This document shows positions 1-6,066 of a stretch of DNA of 9,107 nt, in pieces (position 1 is the first letter of the stretch; every line of letters starts with the position of its first letter). The stretch comes from Micrococcales bacterium (GTDB taxonomy: Bacteria > Actinomycetota > Actinomycetes > Actinomycetales > Dermatophilaceae), in the NCBI GenBank assembly GCA_030537915.1, contig JAUNUZ010000067.1, forward strand, positions 1 through 9,107. The letters are read 5' to 3'. Both the position numbers and the translations under genes were made by a program. The notes beneath the pieces were generated by a model. The model searched no databases and was not told where the DNA came from. It was given only the letters and a program-made list of their open reading frames with translations.

Positions 1-721
1 GCCGGTAGCCGACCGTGATCGCCGGGTCTTGGCGCATCTGGTAGACGTCGTCGTCCATGCGCAGCTCGTGGTTCGACAGCGGCGTCTCGTCATTCCAGCA
101 GTAGGGCAGAATGCGGAAGCCCTGGTACACGAGCCCCTTGTCGTAGAGCTGCTTGAACGCCCAGATGACGCTCTCCATGTACTGCGGGTTGAGGGTCTTG
201 TAGTCGCCCTCGAAGTCGACCCAGCGCGCCTGCCGGGTGACGTAGTCCTCCCAGTCGTCGGTGTACTTCAGGACCGACTCGCGGCATTTGGCGTTGAAGG
301 TCTCGATCCCGAGCTCGAGGATCTCGTCCTTGGTCTTGATGCCCAGCTGCGCCATCGCCTCCAGCTCGGCGGGCAGTCCATGTGTGTCCCAGCCGAATCG
401 GCGCTCCACCCGCTTGCCGCGCATCGTCTCGTAGCGCGGCACGAGATCCTTGACGTAGCCGGTGAGCAGATGCCCGTAGTGCGGCAGCCCGTTGGCGAAG
501 GGCGGACCGTCGTAGAAGACGAAGTCGTTGTCGCCGTTTGTGCCGGGATCGCGCCGCTGGATGCTTGCGCGGAAGGTGTCGTCGGCCTCCCAGTAGCGCA
601 ACACGGCGCTCTCGATCGCCGGGAAGTTCGGGCTGGCGGGGACACCCGTGCGGGCACCCCGCTGGGTGCCTTGCGGGGTGGACTCAGCGGGCGTCTCGGG
701 GGCGGCCTTAGGGTAGATCAT
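1..721 (-). CDS. ileS: Isoleucine--tRNA ligase, type 2 (eukaryote-like), N-terminal part
   Basis: This is the first 240 codons of isoleucyl-tRNA synthetase, which charges tRNA-Ile in the cytoplasm; the rest lies beyond the left edge. Seen: an ATG at 721 preceded by GGAG (732-729) with a 7-nt spacer; [12 protein letters not shown] followed by the class I ATP-binding signature HYGH at residues 81-84; [10 protein letters not shown] at about residues 111-120; and [11 protein letters not shown] near the end, where the CP1 editing insertion begins. Known: HYGH together with GWDTHGLP is typical of the type-2 IleS group found in actinobacteria and in the eukaryotic cytosol, as opposed to GWDCHGLPIE in type-1 enzymes. 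Type 2 often goes with low mupirocin sensitivity. The catalytic KMSKS loop and anticodon domain cannot be seen. The gene is controlled by the T-box leader directly upstream and diverges from an RNA methyltransferase gene. Confidence 0.97.
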   Translation of the reverse strand, partial: MIYPKAAPETPAESTPQGTQRGARTGVPASPNFPAIESAVLRYWEADDTFRASIQRRDPGTNGDNDFVFYDGPPFANGLPHYGHLLTGYVKDLVPRYETMRGKRVERRFGWDTHGLPAELEAMAQLGIKTKDEILELGIETFNAKCRESVLKYTDDWEDYVTRQARWVDFEGDYKTLNPQYMESVIWAFKQLYDKGLVYQGFRILPYCWNDETPLSNHELRMDDDVYQMRQDPAITVGYR

Positions 722-970
722 CGCGGGTCTCCGTGCACTCGTGCCATCGTCTGGTCCGGTCACGAGGACGACACGAGCGCCGTGTGTCGGACGCCGCCTG
801 CCGCGGTACCACCTCGCTTGCCGCGCACCCCCGTTGCCGAGCCGTGCGAGACCGCTCATCGCAGGCTGTCACGGGCCTACCCGTCCGGGTCTACTAGCCG
901 AGTCTCCCGCTTGCGCGCGCGTCTCGCCGTTCTTCCGGAGGCTCGCCGGTGATGTCCGGGTCAAAGCCTG
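722..970 (-). promoter_or_regulatory. Translational T-box riboswitch (tRNA-Ile) of ileS, ultrashort Stem I
   Basis: This 5' leader senses uncharged tRNA-Ile and controls ileS translation. Seen on the minus strand: a short Stem I in which GGCT (968-965) can pair with AGCC (943-940) and CCGG (959-956) with CCGG (949-946). The six-base loop is ACATCA, which carries the isoleucine specifier ATC at 953-951. The downstream T-box is AGGTGGTACCGCGG (814-801). In it TGGT (811-808) would pair with the tRNA 3' end including discriminator A, and CCGCG (806-802) pairs with CGCGG (825-821) to build the anti-sequestrator. The ribosome binding site GGAG lies at 732-729. No terminator with a U-run precedes the start codon, so control is probably translational. 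Known: actinobacterial ileS T-boxes have an ultrashort Stem I with the codon in the hairpin loop and act by sequestering the Shine-Dalgarno. The exact 5' end is inferred from a -10-like element. Confidence 0.93.
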
Positions 971-977
971 TGCCCCC

Positions 978-983
978 ATTCTA
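978..983 (-). promoter_or_regulatory. Candidate -10 element of the ileS T-box transcript
   Basis: TAGAAT on the minus strand (983-978) matches the SigA -10 consensus at five of six positions. It would place the transcript start near 971-970, just ahead of the outer strand of Stem I (968). No good -35 hexamer is seen 16-18 nt upstream, which is common in GC-rich actinobacterial promoters. The position is the main support. Confidence 0.45.
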
Positions 984-1023
984 CCGACGCGCGCAAGTCG
1001 TGAGGGGTAGGCAGACTGTCCCG

Positions 1024-1860
1024 GTGAGCCGGATTCGCAGGATCGAGCGCCGCAACGCCGACTTCCAGCAGTGGGAGTCGCTGCTGCGCAATCGCACGAA
1101 GCGGCACCGCGCGGGCGCGTTCATCGTGCAGGGCGTTCGTCCCATCACGCTGGCGGTGGCAGCCGGATGGCCGATGCGTGCTCTTATCCGACCGGTCGGG
1201 ACGCGACCCTCTGCGTGGGCGGCGGGCGTCTGGCAGCGGTGCGCGAGCCAGGGCGCCGAACTCGTGGAGTTGGCCCCCGACCTGCTCGCCGAGCTCAGCG
1301 ACCGCGAGAGCGACGGCGACCACACCGAACTCGTCGCGGTCCTTGCGATGCCGCAGGACGACCTGCGCCGACTCCAGGGCCCATCCTCGCTGATCGTGGT
1401 CTTCGACCGACCGAGCCAGCCCGGCAACATCGGCACGCTGCAGCGCTCGATCGACGCCTTCGCCGGGACCGGGCTCGTCGTCACGGGGCACGCGGCCGAC
1501 CCCTACGACCCCAAAGCGATCCGCGCCTCGACGGGTTCGTGTTTCAGCGTGCCGACGGTGCGCTGCTCCTCCTCCGAGGAGGTCCTGGCCTGGGTAGAGC
1601 GACAGCGCGCGCGAGGGGTGCCGCTGGGGCTCTGGGGCACCGACGAGGGCGGCGAGAGCGACCTTGAAGCCGTGCCGCTGGACGCCCCGATCGTCCTGGT
1701 CGTCGGCAACGAGACCCGTGGGATGGCGGCCGCATGGCGCCAAGCGTGCGACGGCGTGATCAGCCTCCCGATGGCCGGCACAGCCAGCTCGCTCAACGCC
1801 GCGGTCGCCGGCTCGATCGTGCTCCACGCGGCGATGCGACGCCGAACGAGCCGAACCTGA
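1024..1860 (+). CDS. TrmH/SpoU-family RNA 2'-O-ribose methyltransferase
   Basis: This is a SpoU-type (SPOUT, trefoil knot) methyltransferase that transfers methyl from SAM to a ribose 2'-OH in tRNA or rRNA; the target cannot be told from the sequence. Numbered from GTG 1024 (278 aa): an N-terminal substrate-binding-like part with FIVQGVRPI at about residues 33-41; motif 1, FDRPSQPGNIGTLQR, with the conserved Asn at 135; motif 2, VVGNETRG, with Asn 229; and motif 3, LPMAGTASSLNAAVAG, with Asn 258. All three knot motifs are intact. The start is uncertain. GTG 1024 gives the family-like beginning (RIRRIERRNADFQQW) but has only a loose GGTAGG 12 nt upstream. GTG 949 or ATG 952 follow a better GGAGG (937-941), but that GGAGG is also the complement of a conserved T-box stretch and would add about 25 unusual residues. 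valS follows 107 nt downstream on the same strand. Confidence 0.93.
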   Translation: MSRIRRIERRNADFQQWESLLRNRTKRHRAGAFIVQGVRPITLAVAAGWPMRALIRPVGTRPSAWAAGVWQRCASQGAELVELAPDLLAELSDRESDGDHTELVAVLAMPQDDLRRLQGPSSLIVVFDRPSQPGNIGTLQRSIDAFAGTGLVVTGHAADPYDPKAIRASTGSCFSVPTVRCSSSEEVLAWVERQRARGVPLGLWGTDEGGESDLEAVPLDAPIVLVVGNETRGMAAAWRQACDGVISLPMAGTASSLNAAVAGSIVLHAAMRRRTSRT

Positions 1861-1952
1861 GCGGTGTCTCCCGGTCGCCAACCCCCACGCCCGCATCCAC
1901 TGACTCGGGAGGCTGCGACACGAGAACCCGTTCGAGGCGTTCGGCGCAGTCT

Positions 1953-1967
1953 GGGAGAATGTCGGGC
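1953..1967 (+). promoter_or_regulatory. valS ribosome binding site, overlapping a possible -10 element
   Basis: GGGAG (1953-1957) lies 10 nt before ATG 1968, and this decides for that ATG over the one at 1959, which would be 1 nt from the same site. The overlapping hexamer GAGAAT (1955-1960) also resembles a -10 box. It ends 7 nt before ATG 1968, with a weak TTCGAG 18 nt upstream of it. If that promoter is real, the mRNA would begin at the start codon and be leaderless. Sequence alone cannot decide between the two readings. Confidence 0.4.
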
Positions 1968-4673
1968 ATGAGCACCCCCTCCCCAGCCGCGCCCACTCCG
2001 GTGACCCCGAGCATCCCCGAGAAGCCCTCGGTCGATGGCCTCGAGGACAAATGGGCGCCGGTGTGGCAGGAGCAGGGCACCTATCGCTTCGATCGTGCGC
2101 GGGCGCTTGGCCTGCCGCGCGAGCGGATCTACTCGATCGACACCCCGCCGCCCACGGCGAGCGGCAGTCTGCATGTCGGCCACGTCTTCTCCTACGCACA
2201 CACCGACTTCATCGCCCGGTACAAGCGGATGCAAGGTCTGGAGATCTTCTATCCGATGGGCTGGGACGACAACGGCCTGCCCACAGAGAAGCGAGTGCAG
2301 AACTACTACGGCGTGCGCGGCGACGCGTCGCTGCCCTATGACGAGGCCTACCAGCCCAGGTACCACGGCAACGTTCCCGCCAAGGACGTCAAGGACGCCT
2401 CGAAGCAGGAAGCGATCAGCCGAGCCAACTTCATCGAGCTGTGCGACGAACGCACCGTCAAGGATGAGGAGACGTTCGAAGCGTTGTGGCGCCGGCTCGG
2501 GCTGAGCGTCGACTGGGGCATCACCTATCGCACCATCGACGACCGGTCGCGGGCGGTCTCCCAGGAGGCCTTCCTCGCGCACCTCACCGCGGGTGCCGCC
2601 TACCAGTCCGAGGCACCGGGCCTGTGGGACGTCACCTTCCAGACCGCGGTCGCGCAGGCCGAGTTGGAGGCGCGGGATTACTCCGGCCACTATCACCGCG
2701 TCGCCTTCCACCGACCTGATGGTCAGCCGGTTCATATCGAGACCACCCGCCCAGAGCTCCTGCCCGCCTGTGTCGCGCTCATCGCTCACCCGGACGACGA
2801 CCGCTACCGGGGACTCTTCGGTACGACGGTCACGAGCCCCGTCTTCGGCGTCGAGTTGCCCGTCCTCAGCCACCCCGACGCCGAGATGGACAAGGGCGCG
2901 GGGATTGCGATGTGCTGCACATTCGGCGATCTGACGGACGTCACGTGGTGGCGCGAGCTCCAGCTGCCGACCCGTTCCCTCATCACGCGCAACGGCCGGT
3001 TGCAAGCGGAGACACCTGAGTGGCTGAGCGGAACTGCGGACCAGTTCTACGCCGAACACATAGCCGGGGCAACCACCTTCGCTGCCCGGAAGGCGATCGT
3101 CGAGGCGCTTCGTCGCAGCGGCGATCTGGTCGGCGAGCCGGCGGCCACCCAGCGCAAGGCGAATTTCTACGAGCGCGGCGACAAGCCGCTGGAGATCGTC
3201 ACGACCCGGCAGTGGTACATCCGCAACGGCGGGCGCGACGCCGAGTTGCGCACGGCCCTCCTGGCGCGCGGCAAGGAGCTCGCCTTCCACCCCGATTTCA
3301 TGCGCGTCCGCTACGAGAACTGGGTCGGCGGCCTCAACGGCGACTGGCTTGTCAGCCGGCAGCGCTTCTTCGGCATCCCGATTCCCTTGTGGTACCGGAT
3401 CGGCGCCGACGGCGAAGTGATGTACGACGATCCGATCGTGCCGTCGCTGGAGAGCTTGCCCGTCGACCCCTCGGCGGACACCGCGCCGGGGTACGCGGAA
3501 TCCCAGCGAGGCGAGGCCGGTGGTTTCGTCGCAGACCCCGACATCATGGACACGTGGGCGACGTCGTCGCTGACGCCGCAGTTCACGACCGGGTGGGGCG
3601 TCCAGGGCGGCGACGCCGAGCTCTTCGCGGCGCTCTTCCCGATGGATCTGCGCCCGCAGGGGCAGGACATCATCCGGACGTGGCTCTTCAGCACCGTCGT
3701 GCGGGCGCACCACCTGCAGGGCTCGCTGCCGTGGAAGCACGCCGCGGTCAGCGGCTGGATCCTCGACCCGGACCGCAAGAAGATGTCTAAATCCAAGGGC
3801 AACGCCGAGACCCCCGAGGGGATGCTGCAGCTGCATGGTTCGGACGGGGTCCGCTACTGGGCCGCCGGCGCCCGTCTGGGCACCGACGCGGCCTTCGACA
3901 CCGGCCAGATGAAGGTTGGTCGGCGACTTGCGATGAAGATCCTCAACGCGAGCAAGTTCGTGCTCGGCTTCCCGCAGCCCGCCCAAGGGGACCTGCCCGG
4001 GCTCATCACCCACTCGCTGGACCGCTCGATGCTCGCGGGCTTGGCGCAGGTCGTGCAGCGGGCGACGGCCGGCTTCGAGGGCTACGACCACACGCGTGCG
4101 CTTGAGGTGACCGAGACCTTCTTCTGGACGTTCTGCGACGACTACCTCGAGCTCGTCAAGGACCGAGCGTATGGTTCCGCGGGCGATGGAAACGGTCCGC
4201 AGGATAGCGACCCGGGGGCTGCCTCCGCGCGGGCCGCGCTGCGGCACGCCCTCGATGTCTTGCTGCGCCTCTTCGCGCCGTTCGTGCCGTATGCGACCGA
4301 GGAGGTCTGGTCCTGGTGGCGCAACGGCTCGCTGCACCGGGCGCCGTGGCCCACGGTCGCCGAGGTGCTCCCGGCGGACGTCGCGGCCGGACTCGGCTCT
4401 GGTGGGCCCGAATCTGGCTGGAGGGCCTCAGCGCTCACCGACGTCGGCGCCGCCTTGGCAGGGATTCGGCGCGCCAAGTCCGACGCGAAGGTCGGCATGC
4501 GCGCAGAGGTGGAATCGGTGACGCTCGCGGGGCCGGCGACGGCGCTTGAGGCGATCCGGGCTTGCGCCGACGACCTCTGCGCGGCCGGGCGAATCCGCTC
4601 GGTCAACTACGCCGACGCCGACCAGGTAGAGATCCGCGCAGCAGTCCTACTCCCCGCGCCTCCTAAGGTCTGA
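1968..4673 (+). CDS. valS: Valine--tRNA ligase, archaeal-like type
   Basis: This is valyl-tRNA synthetase (901 aa from ATG 1968), which charges tRNA-Val and hydrolyses mischarged Thr-tRNA-Val. Seen in order: PPPTASGSLHVGH, with the HIGH-type signature HVGH at residues 69-72; GWDDNGLPTEKRVQNYYGV from about residue 98; a CP1 editing domain with HIETTRPELLPACVALIAHP and then DKGAGIAMCCTFGDLTDVTWW; SSLTPQF and QGQDIIRTW in the second half of the Rossmann domain; KMSKS at 605-609; and a helical anticodon-binding domain with APFVPYATEEVWSWW. Known: WDDNGLPTE and MCCTFGD mark the archaeal-like ValS group, while the common bacterial form has a PGTDHAG motif and a C-terminal coiled-coil arm. No such arm is present here; the protein ends with a short alpha/beta tail. 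ATG 1968 is chosen for its Shine-Dalgarno spacing, and in-frame starts further upstream overlap the methyltransferase gene. valS converges on the ABM-fold gene. Confidence 0.97.
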   Translation: MSTPSPAAPTPVTPSIPEKPSVDGLEDKWAPVWQEQGTYRFDRARALGLPRERIYSIDTPPPTASGSLHVGHVFSYAHTDFIARYKRMQGLEIFYPMGWDDNGLPTEKRVQNYYGVRGDASLPYDEAYQPRYHGNVPAKDVKDASKQEAISRANFIELCDERTVKDEETFEALWRRLGLSVDWGITYRTIDDRSRAVSQEAFLAHLTAGAAYQSEAPGLWDVTFQTAVAQAELEARDYSGHYHRVAFHRPDGQPVHIETTRPELLPACVALIAHPDDDRYRGLFGTTVTSPVFGVELPVLSHPDAEMDKGAGIAMCCTFGDLTDVTWWRELQLPTRSLITRNGRLQAETPEWLSGTADQFYAEHIAGATTFAARKAIVEALRRSGDLVGEPAATQRKANFYERGDKPLEIVTTRQWYIRNGGRDAELRTALLARGKELAFHPDFMRVRYENWVGGLNGDWLVSRQRFFGIPIPLWYRIGADGEVMYDDPIVPSLESLPVDPSADTAPGYAESQRGEAGGFVADPDIMDTWATSSLTPQFTTGWGVQGGDAELFAALFPMDLRPQGQDIIRTWLFSTVVRAHHLQGSLPWKHAAVSGWILDPDRKKMSKSKGNAETPEGMLQLHGSDGVRYWAAGARLGTDAAFDTGQMKVGRRLAMKILNASKFVLGFPQPAQGDLPGLITHSLDRSMLAGLAQVVQRATAGFEGYDHTRALEVTETFFWTFCDDYLELVKDRAYGSAGDGNGPQDSDPGAASARAALRHALDVLLRLFAPFVPYATEEVWSWWRNGSLHRAPWPTVAEVLPADVAAGLGSGGPESGWRASALTDVGAALAGIRRAKSDAKVGMRAEVESVTLAGPATALEAIRACADDLCAAGRIRSVNYADADQVEIRAAVLLPAPPKV

Positions 4674-4677
4674 CGCT

Positions 4678-4737
4678 GCGCACCGTGCTCGGCCTCCAAC
4701 CCGCCACGAGCTAGGGCTTGGCCGGTTGGAGGTGCGC
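4678..4737. terminator. Inverted repeat between convergent valS and ABM-fold gene, probable bidirectional terminator
   Basis: CCTCCAACC (4693-4701) and GGTTGGAGG (4724-4732) form a perfect 9-bp stem with a 22-nt loop. GCGCA (4678-4682) and TGCGC (4733-4737) can close it further across a 10-nt one-sided bulge. It begins 4 nt after the valS stop and lies 43 nt beyond the stop of the facing gene, so it could end both transcripts. Neither side has a T-run, so it would be a non-canonical terminator of the kind common in actinobacteria. Confidence 0.55.
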
Positions 4738-4780
4738 GGGGCGGGCAGGGCAGTGCTGGGCACGATACGGGGGCGCAGGG

Positions 4781-5101
4781 TCAGGAGACCGACATCTCGC
4801 CCATCTCGCCCCAGCCGTCACCCTCGACCTGCCGGGAGACAACTTCCGGCGTCGACGCGAGAGCCTTGGGGAACTCCTTCATCGCCTTCGCGAAGTGCTC
4901 GGAGTTGACGTGCGGGGCGGCGCCGTCGTCGGTGAACGCCTCGACGAGGATGAACTCGTTCTCCCGCTCCAGCGACTTGCTCCAGTCGAACCACAGGTTG
5001 CCCGGTTCGCCACGAGTCGCCTCGGTGAACTCCTTGACGAGATCCATGAAGCGGTCGGTCCACTCGGGCTTGGTCTGCCATTTGACGACAATGAAGTACA
5101 C
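4781..5101 (-). CDS. Antibiotic biosynthesis monooxygenase (ABM) fold protein, putative quinol monooxygenase
   Basis: This is a 106-aa protein of the ABM/YgiN-like family: small dimeric alpha+beta barrels, some of which oxidise quinols or aromatic polyketides without a metal or flavin. Seen: an N-terminal strand MYFIVVKW; a helix at about residues 14-29; the family-typical run EPGNLWFDWSKSLE (32-45); the strand NEFILVEAF (48-56); and HVNSEHFAKAMKEFP at 64-78, where these proteins usually carry the H..S.HF helix. Length fits the family. GTG 5101 is preferred because GAGAGG (5115-5110) lies 8 nt upstream; the in-frame TTG at 5107 is only 2 nt from that site. There is no signal peptide. The gene has its own promoter-like sequence and lies beyond the peptidase-like gene on the same strand. 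The substrate is unknown, and a role in quinone or electrophile handling is only a guess. Confidence 0.88.
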   Translation of the reverse strand: MYFIVVKWQTKPEWTDRFMDLVKEFTEATRGEPGNLWFDWSKSLERENEFILVEAFTDDGAAPHVNSEHFAKAMKEFPKALASTPEVVSRQVEGDGWGEMGEMSVS

Positions 5102-5142
5102 GGGCAATACCTCTCGAAAAGGGTGGGAGCGGGCTCGTGGAG

Positions 5143-5171
5143 ATCCTTGCCAACGCGCCCCCCGTCGTCAA
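5143..5171 (-). promoter_or_regulatory. SigA-like promoter of the ABM-fold gene
   Basis: On the minus strand TTGACG (5171-5166) is followed after exactly 17 nt by AAGGAT (5148-5143). This is a five-of-six -35 and a -10 that keeps the key second A and final T. Transcription would start near 5136, giving a leader of about 35 nt that contains the GAGAGG ribosome binding site. It implies that this gene can be transcribed independently of the clp genes upstream. Confidence 0.5.
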
Positions 5172-5262
5172 GACGAGAGCACCCCGAAGGCAGCGGCCGC
5201 TCGCGGCGCGACCCCAGCCAGCCGACCTGCTGCCCACCGTGTCGAACGGCGCGCGCTGGGTG

Positions 5263-6003
5263 TCACCGGCGGGTTCCGCGCCCAGGGCCCTGCCCGAGGT
5301 TGGACAGACCGGAGCAGTCGGCAACCGGCGAGGTCATCCGCCCCCGCATGGCCGCGAATACATCCGCACCGTTGCGCACCGGAGCGGGCCCGGCCGGGTG
5401 GACGGCGATCCAGGGGTGGTCCCACCCCGACAGGCCGAGCCGCCGCTGCACTAGCGCTGCCGCCGGGAAGGCACCCACTCGACCGCAACCCGGGTCATAG
5501 AGAGTTGGTCGCTGCCCCTGCTCACCGACGAAAGCGAGCGTCACATGCCGGGGCAAGGACGGGCTGCCGACATAGAGGAGCATCGGCATCCCGACGTCGA
5601 GTCGGCCGAGCAGTCGGCGCACCGTGTCCTCCAGCGCCTCGCTCGTCAGGTGGCGCAAGAGCGTGATCGCGTAGCAGGTGCCCGGCAGGGCCGCGCCGTT
5701 CTCGAGCTCGGATTGGGCACCCCACGGCGGCATCCCGAGGGCGCGGGGCCACGGGGCCTGCAAGGCACCCGGCGACGGCATCACGCTGTTGGTGCGCGCC
5801 AGCACCTGCTGCTCGTGCTCGGCGAAGCGCGCCGAAGTGGGCCGCGAGTCGTGTTCGCCGCGAGGCCCCAGTCCGTAGAGGATCCAGCGGGTCAGCCCGG
5901 GGCTGATCATCATCCGCGCAACAGTGAGGCAGGCGGGGCCGCAGCTGACACCGCTCTGCTGCAGCGGCCCAGGGTCGCCGGCCGCCAGTCGCAGGGCTTG
6001 CAC
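5263..6003 (-). CDS. Unnamed C39/papain-like cysteine peptidase-type protein
   Basis: I cannot name this protein, but it carries the signature of papain-fold (C39-like) cysteine peptidases. Numbered from GTG 6003 (246 aa): QQSGVSCGPACLTVARM, with a candidate oxyanion Gln at 15-16 and nucleophile Cys 21; LPRHVTLAFVG, with His 153; and PTLYDPGCGRVG, with Asp 170 in the YDP..G context typical of the C39 third residue. About 130 residues between Cys and His form a family-specific insert. No signal peptide, membrane helix or fused ABC transporter is seen, so it appears cytosolic and is not a bacteriocin exporter. GTG 6003 is preferred because GGGGGA lies 9 nt upstream; GTG 6030 is an alternative without a clear ribosome binding site. 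The gene starts 63 nt after the clpX stop on the same strand with no obvious terminator between, so it is probably cotranscribed with clpX. Third codon positions are GC-rich, as in the neighbours. Activity and substrate are unproven. Confidence 0.8.
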   Translation of the reverse strand: MQALRLAAGDPGPLQQSGVSCGPACLTVARMMISPGLTRWILYGLGPRGEHDSRPTSARFAEHEQQVLARTNSVMPSPGALQAPWPRALGMPPWGAQSELENGAALPGTCYAITLLRHLTSEALEDTVRRLLGRLDVGMPMLLYVGSPSLPRHVTLAFVGEQGQRPTLYDPGCGRVGAFPAAALVQRRLGLSGWDHPWIAVHPAGPAPVRNGADVFAAMRGRMTSPVADCSGLSNLGQGPGRGTRR

Positions 6004-6066
6004 GCCGGTCACTCCCCCAGTCTCGCCCACCCCATCAGCGGCGTCCAGCGAGTCGAGCGCGCCAGG

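Noticed and set aside
29..952. Plus-strand open frame of 307 codons at the left end
   Set aside because: It is antisense to ileS and its T-box leader. The minus strand encodes an unmistakable IleS N-terminus.
1734..1967. Extended valS start upstream of ATG 1968
   Set aside because: It would overlap the end of the methyltransferase gene by more than 120 nt and add a low-complexity N-terminus. ATG 1968 has a proper Shine-Dalgarno.
961..2199. Minus-strand open frame of 412 codons across the methyltransferase gene and valS start
   Set aside because: It spans two well-supported plus-strand genes and their gap, with arginine-rich translation and no motif.
1503..4337. Minus-strand open frame of 944 codons antisense to valS
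   Set aside because: It lies wholly opposite the methyltransferase and valS genes, has low-complexity Arg/Gly/Ala/Val-rich translation with no domain, and is the usual open antisense frame of GC-rich coding DNA.
5195..5208. GC-rich palindrome AGCGGCCGCT behind the peptidase-like gene as a terminator
   Set aside because: It is a short self-complementary run without a loop or a T-run, and is expected by chance at this GC content.
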